Assembly: GCA_016932335.1 (NCBI GenBank)
Contig: JAFGCZ010000007.1
Location: 18,844-82,843 of the forward strand
From: Opitutales bacterium
GTDB lineage: Bacteria; Verrucomicrobiota; Verrucomicrobiia; Opitutales; Oceanipulchritudinaceae
Reading direction: 5' to 3'
DNA: 64,000 bases
In this document: piece after piece, positions 45,954-55,076 of the stretch
How the letters are laid out: each line of letters opens with the position of its first letter
Position numbering within the stretch: position 1 is the first letter of the stretch
Position numbers and translations under genes: made by a program
The notes under the pieces: model-generated
What the model was told of the DNA's origin: nothing
The model's input: the letters and a program-made list of their open reading frames with translations, nothing else
The model's database searches: none

Positions 45954-46888
45954 CGGCGATGCTCCCGTTTTTGGAAGAAACTCCTCAGGGAGTTGATGTA
46001 GGGCTGATCGGTGGTGATGGCGATGCGGTCGACTCCTGCCTGGCGGAAGCCGTGGATAATGCGTTCCACCCGCTTCTGGTTCTGGTAGGTGTAGAGCTGG
46101 CGCAGCTTGCGGTTTCCCGTATCGATTTCCACCAGTTCTCCGGTTTCCGCATCTTCCAACGTCACTACGCCCACATTGGGCAGTTCCGTTTCACGCGGGT
46201 CACTGATGTCTACGCAGATCAAATCGTGTCGCTGATTGGTCAACGTCAGCGATTTCATCAGGTCTCCCTTGGTGCTGGTCGAAGGGCGAATCCAGGCCAA
46301 TGACTCTTCCGTAATAAAGTCCGAAAGCAGAAACACCACCGCCTTACGCTTTTGCAGGCGGTTCAGGTAGCCTAGGGCTCCAACAATATCAGTCCCGCGC
46401 TGTTTCGGTTCATAGAAAAGAATGTCGCGGATTACCCGCAGCACATGCTGCCGACCTTTGTTCGGCGGCACATACTTTTCCACCGTATCGGTAAACAGCA
46501 GCAAGCCTACTTTGTCATTGTTGCGCGTGGCCGAAAATGCCAGTACCGCGGCCAGTTCTGCCGACAGCTCGCGCTTGCTCTGATCGGTGGATCCGAAACT
46601 GTTCGAGGCCGATAAGTCCACCGCCAGCACGATCGAGAGCTCTCGCTCTTCCCGATAGCGCTTGATAAACGGTTTATCCATCTTGGCCGTTACGTTCCAG
46701 TCGATGGAACGCACGTCGTCGCCGGGCATGTACTCGCGCACTTCCTCAAAATCGATCCCCTGGCCTTTGAACGCCGAGTGATACGCGCCCAGCATCGTCT
46801 CAGAGATCAGACGCCGGGTCTTGATCTCGATCGTGCGGACTTTTTTGAGGATATCCCGAGTCCCGTGAGATGAAGTGAGTGCACTCAT
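45950..46888 (-). CDS. DUF58 protein
   Basis: GQGIDFEEVREYMPGDDVRSIDWNVTAKMDKPFIKRYREERELSIVLAVDLSAS. Confidence 0.94.
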   Translation of the reverse strand: MSALTSSHGTRDILKKVRTIEIKTRRLISETMLGAYHSAFKGQGIDFEEVREYMPGDDVRSIDWNVTAKMDKPFIKRYREERELSIVLAVDLSASNSFGSTDQSKRELSAELAAVLAFSATRNNDKVGLLLFTDTVEKYVPPNKGRQHVLRVIRDILFYEPKQRGTDIVGALGYLNRLQKRKAVVFLLSDFITEESLAWIRPSTSTKGDLMKSLTLTNQRHDLICVDISDPRETELPNVGVVTLEDAETGELVEIDTGNRKLRQLYTYQNQKRVERIIHGFRQAGVDRIAITTDQPYINSLRSFFQKREHRR

Positions 46889-46937
46889 CAGATGCTCAGA
46901 TTTCCGGAGTTACCTTCGGTTGCTGCAGTGGCCTGCA

Positions 46938-47945
46938 TCAGGGTACCGGAACGGTCTCAAAGATTTTCGTAATGATGGACTCCGAAGTCAGCTCTTCTGC
47001 TTCAGCCTCGTAAGTTACGATCACGCGGTGGCGCAGCACATCCATGCCGATGCTCTTGACGTCCTGCGGGGTTACATAACCACGCCCCTGCAGAAATGCC
47101 CAGGCTTTGGCGGCCAGGGTCAGCGCAATGGTGGCACGCGGGCTGCCCCCGAACTGGATAAAGTCTTTCAATTCTCCCAAGCCGTGCTTTTCCGGATAAC
47201 GCGTGGCAAATACAATGTCCACAATGTAGTCCTTCACCTTGTCATCCACATAAATTTCGTTGATGACTTCGCGGGCCTTGAGAATGTCGTCCGGCGTAAT
47301 CACCGGGTTGACTTCCAGGTTCGGCGCCGTGGAGGCCATGGCATCCAGAATATGGCGCTCTTCTTCCTTGCTTGGATACCCTACGTTTACCTTAAGCATG
47401 AAACGGTCCACCTGTGCTTCTGGAAGGGTATAGGTTCCCTCCTGGTCGATGGGATTCTCCGTGGCCAATACCAGAAAGGGCTTGGGCAGCTTAAAGGTTT
47501 CGTCCCCAATGGTTACCTGGTGCTCCTGCATGGCTTCGAGCAGCGCGCTCTGTACCTTGGCTGGGGCGCGGTTGATTTCGTCGGCCAATACCAGATTGGC
47601 AAACACCGGGCCCTTTTTAATCAGAAAGTTGGCTTCTTTGGGGTTATAAATGAGGGTTCCGACGATATCTGCCGGTAACAGATCGGGGGTAAATTGAATG
47701 CGTTGGAAGTCTGCTTTAATGGTCTTGGCCAGCGTGCTTACAGAAAGCGTCTTGGCGATGCCGGGTACCCCTTCCAAAAGGATGTGCCCGTTCCCCAGGA
47801 GCCCTATAATCAGGCGGTCTATCAGGTATTTCTGACCGACAATTACTTTGCCGATCTCGTTTTGCAGCGCCGGTACCCAAGCCGAAGCTTCCTTTACCTT
47901 TGCATTCACAGCCGTGAGATTGAATGTTTCTCCCATTTGAAACAA
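46938..47945 (-). CDS. MoxR-family AAA+ ATPase
   Basis: GHILLEGVPGIAKTLSVSTLA, LVLADEINRAPAKVQSALLEAMQE, VLATENPIDQEGTYTLPEAQVDRFML. Confidence 0.96.
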   Translation of the reverse strand: MFQMGETFNLTAVNAKVKEASAWVPALQNEIGKVIVGQKYLIDRLIIGLLGNGHILLEGVPGIAKTLSVSTLAKTIKADFQRIQFTPDLLPADIVGTLIYNPKEANFLIKKGPVFANLVLADEINRAPAKVQSALLEAMQEHQVTIGDETFKLPKPFLVLATENPIDQEGTYTLPEAQVDRFMLKVNVGYPSKEEERHILDAMASTAPNLEVNPVITPDDILKAREVINEIYVDDKVKDYIVDIVFATRYPEKHGLGELKDFIQFGGSPRATIALTLAAKAWAFLQGRGYVTPQDVKSIGMDVLRHRVIVTYEAEAEELTSESIITKIFETVPVP

Positions 47946-48087
47946 TGAATTTGAATAAATAGAGGGTTATTGCAAAGGAAAAAGCCGCAGAACTGACTGC
48001 GATTTCTGACTTTGCGGACAGAACACGTATGTATTACTGACGATTAAATTCCCGTAAGGTTCAAAAAAAATACCTTAACGGTAAAAT

Positions 48088-49215
48088 TTACTGCAACAAA
48101 GCAGTTAAATCGTCTACGTAAGTGTCCGTTACTTTTTCCCAGGAGATATCCAAAGTGCTGGCTCTGGAGGCCTCTTTCAGGCGTTTTTGCAAGGCCGTAT
48201 CAGTGATCAGAAGCTCTGCCTGGCGCAAATAGGCGTTGGAGTCTTTGTAAGGGACTGCCAACCCGTTTTCTCCGTTGTGTATGTATTTCAACGCCGCGGC
48301 ATAATTGTAGGTCAGCACTGCCAGACCACTGGCCATGGCTTCTGTCACCACATTTCCGAAGGTCTCCGTTTCGCTGGCAAAAAGGAATAAATCCGCACTG
48401 GCATAATGCTCGGCCAGATCTTCCCCACGCCGCATGCCCGCAAAAATAATCTCAGGATGCCTGGCCTCTAATTCCTTGCGCACCGGTCCGTCTCCTACCA
48501 GTACGAGTTTCAGTTTGGGCTGAATCACCTTCATCCGCTCATAGGCCTCTATGGTCAGCGGGAGGTTCTTCTCATTGGCCAGCCGTCCTACAAAAAGGGC
48601 CACAGGAGTCTCCTCATCGACTCCCCATTGTGCTCTCAATGCTTTGTTCCGCCGTTCCGGGCTGAACAGTTGTGTGTCGACTCCGCGCCCCAGTATTTTC
48701 AGGTTCTGGAATTTGGCCTCATTGAGCATTTTCAGCACATCGTCCGATGGAACAAACGTGGCTCTGGTTTTGTTGTGCACATAGCGAAGCCATTTCAGCG
48801 CTGTTTGCATCAGTTTTCCGTAACCGTAGTGTTTTCCATAGCTGTGAAAATTAGTGTGGTAGCTGGAGACGACCGGAAGTTTCAGGCGTCGGGCCACTTC
48901 TACGGCGTTCCAGCCCAGTGGTCCTTCAGTGGCAACGTGTACCAGATCCGGGCGGTCGCGTTTCCACAGTTGCCGCAGGCGTATGGGGCAGGGGAGGCCG
49001 AAATGCAGTCCGTCATACCCCGGCATCGGCAAACCCCGCACAGGCACCTCCAGACGCCCGTTTACAGCCACGGTTTGGTCCTTTCGGTGTTGCCTCGGGC
49101 GGATGATCTGCACTTTGTGCCCCCGGGAGGTCAGGCCGTCTGCTAAACGGCTTAAAGTCATAGCCACGCCGTTTACCTCTGGAGGAAAAGTTTCTGTGAT
49201 GATGCAGATTTTCAT
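48088..49215 (-). CDS. Family 4 (group 1) glycosyltransferase
   Basis: FPPEVNGVAMTLSRLADGLTSRGHKVQIIRP, VALFVGRLANEKNLPLTIEAYERM, LFLFASETETFGNVVTEAMASGLAVL. Confidence 0.93.
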   Translation of the reverse strand: MKICIITETFPPEVNGVAMTLSRLADGLTSRGHKVQIIRPRQHRKDQTVAVNGRLEVPVRGLPMPGYDGLHFGLPCPIRLRQLWKRDRPDLVHVATEGPLGWNAVEVARRLKLPVVSSYHTNFHSYGKHYGYGKLMQTALKWLRYVHNKTRATFVPSDDVLKMLNEAKFQNLKILGRGVDTQLFSPERRNKALRAQWGVDEETPVALFVGRLANEKNLPLTIEAYERMKVIQPKLKLVLVGDGPVRKELEARHPEIIFAGMRRGEDLAEHYASADLFLFASETETFGNVVTEAMASGLAVLTYNYAAALKYIHNGENGLAVPYKDSNAYLRQAELLITDTALQKRLKEASRASTLDISWEKVTDTYVDDLTALLQ

Positions 49216-49287
49216 TTTGCCCTTGGGTTAGCCTGTCCTCATCCTAACAAACAATTATTTAGACCGTATTAATAAATAAAAGTTTTT

Positions 49288-50217
49288 ATGGATAACACGC
49301 TTTATTGTTTGGCCGGCCCTACTGCCGTGGGGAAGACGGAGCTTTCCCTGCGCTGGGCGGAGCTCTACCGCGCTGAGATTCTCTATTGCGATGCGGTCAG
49401 TATGTATCGTGGAATGGATATCGGCGCCGCCAAACCCACCGCGGAAGAGCAGGCCCGTGTTCCCCACCATGGGCTGGACCTTTCCCCGGCCTCCGAACCC
49501 TTTACCGTGGCCGATTATATGGCCTATGCCGCAGATACCATCCGAGCTATTCATGCCCGGGGAAACCGCGTGCTCATCAGCGGTGGCAGCGGATTTTATC
49601 TGAAAAGCTTTTTTGCTCCCGTGGTCGACAATGTTTCCGTCCCCCCGGAGATTCGCCAAACGGTTCGCGATCTGGAAACCGCAGAAGGACTTTCCGGTAT
49701 GGTGCACGCGTTGCGGGCCTGTAGTCCGCAGGGCATGGGCAATGTCGATCTGCTCAATCCCCGGCGCGTATCCCGGGCCTTGGAGCGTTGTCTGGCTTCC
49801 GGGCTCTCTGTCGCGCAATTGGAAGCCCGTTTTGCGACTATGCCCACCCCTTTTGATGCCTATCCGCGCCGGCTCTGCGTGCTCATGCGCAACCGCGATG
49901 AACTCCGCGCACGCGCCGCGGTGCGTGCCCGTAAAATGCTTGCCGACGGTCTCATTGAGGAAGTCCGGCAACTCCGTGCGGAAGGGCTGGAGCAAAACGT
50001 ATCTGCGGCATCTGCCATAGGCTACCGCGAGGTGCTTGCCTGGCTGGATCATCCCGATGCCGATATGGATTCCCTTGCCGCGGAAATTGCCCTCAATACC
50101 AACAAGCTCATTAAAAAACAAATTTCCTGGTTCCGCAATCAATTGACTGCCGACTGGCTCTATGAGATGGCCGAGGGCGAATGTGGCCAACCGGAAGAGC
50201 TCTTTCCTCAGCCATAA
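49288..50217 (+). CDS. miaA: tRNA dimethylallyltransferase
   Basis: LAGPTAVGKTELSLRWA, DAVSMYRGMDIGAAKPTAEE, VLISGGSGFYLKSFF, AIGYREVLAWLD. Confidence 0.96.
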   Translation: MDNTLYCLAGPTAVGKTELSLRWAELYRAEILYCDAVSMYRGMDIGAAKPTAEEQARVPHHGLDLSPASEPFTVADYMAYAADTIRAIHARGNRVLISGGSGFYLKSFFAPVVDNVSVPPEIRQTVRDLETAEGLSGMVHALRACSPQGMGNVDLLNPRRVSRALERCLASGLSVAQLEARFATMPTPFDAYPRRLCVLMRNRDELRARAAVRARKMLADGLIEEVRQLRAEGLEQNVSAASAIGYREVLAWLDHPDADMDSLAAEIALNTNKLIKKQISWFRNQLTADWLYEMAEGECGQPEELFPQP

Positions 50218-50218
50218 A

Positions 50219-50252
50219 AAAAGATGAACACCGGAGTGTTCATCTTTTTAAA
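50219..50252. terminator. Terminator between miaA and the PpiD-like gene (convergent)
   Basis: AAAGATGAACAC-CGGA-GTGTTCATCTTT-TTAAA. Confidence 0.85.
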
Positions 50253-50273
50253 GTGGATTCGATCTGATGGTGC

Positions 50274-51806
50274 TTATTCAGCATCCCCCTGGTTTTCGTT
50301 ATACTGAGCCAGTGCTTTATTGCTGACTTCTTCGATGAGCAGCCAGGCACCGGCTTCTTTCAAGCTCTTGCTGTAGTCCTTGGTGTAAGCGGCAATTTCG
50401 GCATCCTTGCCGGCCAGCGTTGGCTGTTGCTTGCTCTTCACGTAGACTAAAATTCCGGCATTGCCGCGGAAAGTCATCTCGGAAACATCTCCGGCACTCG
50501 TGTTGTTCAGCACGTCATACAGGGTGTAGAGAATTACCGGCGGCATATCCTTCTGGGTAAAGGCGGGATAATCTTCGGCCTTCATTCCCAGCGATTCAGC
50601 GGCGGTCTTGAACTCCTTGCCGCTCATTACAGCAGCCTGCAGTTCTTCCTGCAACTGGTTGCCTTTTTCAAGGAAGAGACGATGTTTTTCCTGTGCGCTG
50701 TAGCGGGCCAATACGGCATCACGAACAGCTTCAAACGGAGGAATGTTGGCTTCGATCATGCCTTCACGAATGAGCACGGCGGCTCCGTCGGCATAAACAC
50801 CCAAGTCAGAATAGTAACGGGTTTCATCCATTACACTCCAGGCATTGGCAAAAAGGGTAGCCGGCAGCACGGTTCCTGCGGGAGCGGCGCTGGCACTGAA
50901 GGCAGGCACGTTTACGATTTCGCCGCCGAATTCAGCAACCGCCTTGTTAAAGGCTTCGGAGTCCTTCTCAATGTTGCGGCGCCACAGGGCTACGGTAAAG
51001 TCGTCGGCGTGAGCCGTGGCTGCTTCTTTGGCGGCTGCCAGTGCGGCTTCATCTGCTTCAGCACCTACCTCAATGAAGGATGCTGTCTTAAAGAGAACAG
51101 CCTTGGCCTGCATCTTCTGCGGTTCCTGGTAAACTGAGGGAGCGTTGTCGTAGAAGGCTTTCAGGGTGGCTTCGTCTACGGTAATTTCCGGGTTAAAATC
51201 TTCGGCGGAGAAAGCAGCAGTGGAGATCGTCCATTCCGTTTCTGTTTCCAGATACTGCTGCTTGGCTTCATAAGGAAGCACGTAGCCGGCACCCCCCAGC
51301 AGATCCAGCACCTTGTCAATGCGGTAATCATCCTTCAGTGTCTGTACCACCATGTTTTTGCTGTAGCGCGCATTGCGGTCCAGGCTGGCAATAAAAGAGC
51401 TGTAACCGTCGGCATCGAACTTGCCGTTTTCATCCTGAAAAACGGACAGGCTCTTGATGTAGGCTTCCACTTCCTGCTCTCCCGGCTCTTGAATGCCCAA
51501 CTGGCGGGCGGTGGACAGGGCGGCAATGCGGTCGTAACCGTAATTGTTCAGGCGCTGACGGCTCACCTGGCGCTCCGGGTGCAGAATGCTGCTTACCTCG
51601 GCTGTTAACTGTATGTAGTTGACTTCACCGCTGTTCTTCAGATTGAACCCGAAAAAGTCCATCCGGCGATACTGTTGCGGTGTGCCTGAGCCAAAAAAGC
51701 TTTGGTTACCAATGGTCAGCACGAAGGTAACGGTTACAATAATCAGCAGCGCTGAGAACAATACCTTATTGTGCTTTTGCAGAACGGTCTGAATCCACGT
51801 AATCAT
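50274..51806 (-). CDS. SurA/PpiD-like periplasmic folding protein
   Basis: N-terminal TM anchor (NKVLFSALLIIVTVTFVLTIG) followed by a SurA_N-like region; 510 aa. Confidence 0.7.
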   Translation of the reverse strand: MITWIQTVLQKHNKVLFSALLIIVTVTFVLTIGNQSFFGSGTPQQYRRMDFFGFNLKNSGEVNYIQLTAEVSSILHPERQVSRQRLNNYGYDRIAALSTARQLGIQEPGEQEVEAYIKSLSVFQDENGKFDADGYSSFIASLDRNARYSKNMVVQTLKDDYRIDKVLDLLGGAGYVLPYEAKQQYLETETEWTISTAAFSAEDFNPEITVDEATLKAFYDNAPSVYQEPQKMQAKAVLFKTASFIEVGAEADEAALAAAKEAATAHADDFTVALWRRNIEKDSEAFNKAVAEFGGEIVNVPAFSASAAPAGTVLPATLFANAWSVMDETRYYSDLGVYADGAAVLIREGMIEANIPPFEAVRDAVLARYSAQEKHRLFLEKGNQLQEELQAAVMSGKEFKTAAESLGMKAEDYPAFTQKDMPPVILYTLYDVLNNTSAGDVSEMTFRGNAGILVYVKSKQQPTLAGKDAEIAAYTKDYSKSLKEAGAWLLIEEVSNKALAQYNENQGDAE

Positions 51807-51882
51807 TGAGTAGAATTAAGGGGGGTTAAATAGCGGAGCAAAACAACAGCAGCCTTGCCTGTCAACAGGCTTCTCGTTTGCT

Positions 51883-53346
51883 TTAGCGATCTTCTTCCGT
51901 TTCTTCCAGCAGTGTTTCCAGACTTTCTTTGGCGGCCCTTTCCGCATTCGGGGCATCGAGCAATTCCCGAAACCGATTAATCAGGGGATCCACCTTGCGC
52001 AGGATTTCTGTTCCCTCGCTGTTTCCGTGTTCTGCGTAAGCTACCATGAGACTGTTTAAGTTCATCTTGCCCAACGGTTTTCCGGGAGCATATGAAAGGT
52101 CGTCGGCATTGTCGCCTTCCCTCACCGGTATGCTCTGTATCAGATGCATGTCTTCCAGTCGGCTCAGCGATTCGTTCAACACGTTGCCCGGAACGCGCAG
52201 TTTGGAGCCTAGGGCAGTCGCCGTAATGGGTGGTTGGCACCGGGCAAAATTGCGGCAGATCAGCAATAAAGTGGAAAGCGTTAAGGTTTCTCTGGTTTTC
52301 AGGCTGATATTGTTCCACATCTGCTGGTGCACCAGGAAATTGGCATTCTGCAGCGCAAACGTAATCTGTCCGCCGAGCAGTATGAATACCCAGAAAAAGT
52401 AAAGCCCGACCATCAATACAGGCACAATGGCCACCGATCCGTAAATACTCTGCGTGCGAATTACGATGTTGATGTAGAGGATCGACGCCAAATTGTTGAT
52501 TACCAGACAAGCCGCCACCAGTAACGCTCCCGTAAAAGCCACCCCGATACGCACTTTCACGTTGGGGAAAAACTGGTAGAACACCGTCAGGAGAATGGCC
52601 AGCATCAGGAACGAAAGCACCGGGCTGCCCACAACAAAAAGATGGGTCAGCGACTCTCCGAAGGGCAGAAAATTAAAGTAGCCGACAATGGTCGTTGCCG
52701 AAAACAACGTAAATGCACCCAATCCCAGCAGGGTTCCCAGGCTCATAAACGTCCAGTAGAGCACAATTCTCAACCACCAGCTGCGGCCCCGGTTGGCTCC
52801 CCAGATTTGGTTGAACGTGGTCTCAATCGACGTAATCAGCTGGATCCCGATAAAAATAATCGTTGCCAAGCCGACGATCCCGGCGATGCCGCCACCGCTC
52901 CGGTTGATAGATCCCGCCATTTTCTGCGCCCCTTCTGTGATCTGGCTGATCAGATCGTCCACCGCATCCGACATGGCTTCCTCTTCTGCGGAGATATCGT
53001 CCGGCGGAGGCGTTCCTTCCACTGCCTGATACTGTTCCAGCGTAGGGGCAATAAACAGAAGCACTCGCTTGATGTATTCCTCCTGATCGTCTTTGAAAAA
53101 GGCTCCGGAGACTAATACCGCAACCACCAGTAAAGGCCCCAGGGCCAGCAGAGAAGAATAACTGAGGGACGCCGCCTTGCTGAACAGATTGTTTTTCACC
53201 ATCCCGTTGTAAGTAATCGAGGCTACGCGCAAAATGGCATACAGATGCCCCTTGAGCGAACGATCCTGCAACAGGTAATGATCCCAGATATCATACGATA
53301 TCAGGCGTATAGACTTACGGTAAAGGCCCCTCAGGTTCGAAATCAC
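51883..53346 (-). CDS. YihY/UPF0761 family membrane protein
   Basis: LFSKAASLSYSSLLALGPLLVVAVLVSG..., IYGSVAIVPVLMVGLYFFWVFILLGGQITFALQN. Confidence 0.9.
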   Translation of the reverse strand: MISNLRGLYRKSIRLISYDIWDHYLLQDRSLKGHLYAILRVASITYNGMVKNNLFSKAASLSYSSLLALGPLLVVAVLVSGAFFKDDQEEYIKRVLLFIAPTLEQYQAVEGTPPPDDISAEEEAMSDAVDDLISQITEGAQKMAGSINRSGGGIAGIVGLATIIFIGIQLITSIETTFNQIWGANRGRSWWLRIVLYWTFMSLGTLLGLGAFTLFSATTIVGYFNFLPFGESLTHLFVVGSPVLSFLMLAILLTVFYQFFPNVKVRIGVAFTGALLVAACLVINNLASILYINIVIRTQSIYGSVAIVPVLMVGLYFFWVFILLGGQITFALQNANFLVHQQMWNNISLKTRETLTLSTLLLICRNFARCQPPITATALGSKLRVPGNVLNESLSRLEDMHLIQSIPVREGDNADDLSYAPGKPLGKMNLNSLMVAYAEHGNSEGTEILRKVDPLINRFRELLDAPNAERAAKESLETLLEETEEDR

Positions 53347-54158
53347 TGGTTACTCAAAAAAGTCTGTGCGATGATGGGCCACAAAAGTGCCAGACCACCG
53401 CAGATGGAAAGCGCGGAAGCCAGTAGCACGGCACCCAGTTTCAAGGTCATGGTATTGAGCAGAATTCCCACATGCAGGCAGATCATGGCCACCAGTGTAA
53501 TCATTCCATACAGCGGGCTGAACTCCAGCATGGCAAAGCCTACATAGCCAAAGTAACCTAGGCCTACCAATGCACGCACGCGCACAATCGGGAACAGGGA
53601 GGTGGCATGCAACAGCATGGCCAGGGCCAGCATCAGGTCCACAAATGCCATGATCAGACTGGGGAATTCCAGAATGCTGGCGTAGGTGAATTTGTGCCCT
53701 TTCATCAGGTCAGCAATTTCCGGATAGTGCGGCAAGACAAAGGCTACACTGCTCAGAATGAAAGAAAGTGAAAGGGCCGGCAGCAGGATGCTGGCGGAGG
53801 TTTCCCGCTTGTCGATCTGCTTTTTCAGGTGCTTGGTGTCGGCCGATTTGCCTTCCGCGGCCGCCAGCATGTCCTCAATCTTCAACTCCTGCCCGGGATC
53901 GTCTTCTTCGTTATCAGTTGGACCGTCCAGCAGTGGATCTTCCGGCTTGCGCAGGCTCAGGCTCTTCTTTTGCGGAAATACCTGCAAGTTTAGCTCCATG
54001 TTGGCCTTGATCGAAATCCACACTTCTTTCTCGTGGTCAAAATAAAGTGTCTTGGGGCTGATTTGGCCGGCTTCAGCCAACGACTGTACTTGCTCCAGGG
54101 AATAAGGCCCGATAGCCTTTTCCGATTCGATTTCGCGCAGATAATATTCCTTTGACAT
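53343..54158 (-). CDS. GYF_2 (DUF4339)-type membrane protein
   Basis: N-term YYLREIESEKAIGPYSLEQVQSLAEAGQISPKTLYFDHEKEVWISI, C-terminal TM helices. Confidence 0.75.
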   Translation of the reverse strand: MSKEYYLREIESEKAIGPYSLEQVQSLAEAGQISPKTLYFDHEKEVWISIKANMELNLQVFPQKKSLSLRKPEDPLLDGPTDNEEDDPGQELKIEDMLAAAEGKSADTKHLKKQIDKRETSASILLPALSLSFILSSVAFVLPHYPEIADLMKGHKFTYASILEFPSLIMAFVDLMLALAMLLHATSLFPIVRVRALVGLGYFGYVGFAMLEFSPLYGMITLVAMICLHVGILLNTMTLKLGAVLLASALSICGGLALLWPIIAQTFLSNQ

Positions 54159-54207
54159 GGTAAATGATGCTTAAGTGTAATGAATGGGCATTCAGTGGTT
54201 ATGCAAG

Positions 54208-55032
54208 TCAATTCTCCTTGCCCCAGCCGAGCTTTTCGTGCACCAGGCGGAAGTGAGAGTACTTGGGATTTACGATCAGGTTGAAACGCGCTTTTTCCGC
54301 GATACGAATTTCCAGAGGAAAGACCTCCGCCGAGGTGAAGCAGATTCCACCGTCTCCTGAAACAATAAGGTCTTTATCCACATCACAGCATTCGATGTTC
54401 AGCTCTGTGCATTCCGAAAAGATCAGGCTGCGGTTGCTTAGTGTATGAGGGCAAATCGGTGTCATTGCCATCACCGGTGCAGAGGGGTGGATGATCGGAC
54501 CGCCTGCCGAAAGATTGTAGGCAGTCGATCCTGTGGGTGTCGCAAAGATAAGCCCATCCGAATAATATTCATTCACCGGTTTTCCGTTTGCGTTCACCCT
54601 TAGGCGGGTCAACCGGGTTGAGAGTTTCTTAATAACAAAATCATTCAATGCCAGGCGAGATTCGCCGTTGGTGCAACGGCATTCCAGCAGCCTGCGCTCC
54701 GAAACGCAGCAATTTCCGCTCAACACATCCGGCAGCAGTTCTTCGGCCTCGCGGGCCTCCGAAGCCATAAAGCCAAGCTTGCCCAGATTGATGCCCCACA
54801 CAGGGGTTCTGCTCCTTACAGCCGCAGTGACCACCGAGAGTAGGGTCCCGTCTCCGCCAACCACGCAGCACAGATCGCAACCCAAAAGCCTGTCTTCTGC
54901 CAGTGGATACTCTGTGCAAATGTCTACCGTGCAACCTTGCTTAAGGCATTCTTTTTTCAAATGCTCCGCCAGCTCCAACGCTCCGGGCTTGGTCTTGTTG
55001 ACTGCAAAAATGATATGCTTCACTGGGTTCAC
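54208..55032 (-). CDS. nadK: NAD kinase
   Basis: LCCVVGGDGTLLSVV, WGINLGKLGFMA, SDGLIFATPTGSTAYNLSAGGPIIHP. Confidence 0.95.
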   Translation of the reverse strand: MNPVKHIIFAVNKTKPGALELAEHLKKECLKQGCTVDICTEYPLAEDRLLGCDLCCVVGGDGTLLSVVTAAVRSRTPVWGINLGKLGFMASEAREAEELLPDVLSGNCCVSERRLLECRCTNGESRLALNDFVIKKLSTRLTRLRVNANGKPVNEYYSDGLIFATPTGSTAYNLSAGGPIIHPSAPVMAMTPICPHTLSNRSLIFSECTELNIECCDVDKDLIVSGDGGICFTSAEVFPLEIRIAEKARFNLIVNPKYSHFRLVHEKLGWGKEN

Positions 55033-55076
55033 GCGTAATTTATGACACTTATTTTACATATCTCTTTGCGCAAAGG

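Noticed and set aside
49255-50190. 311-aa minus ORF
   Set aside because: Antisense to miaA, which has clear family motifs.
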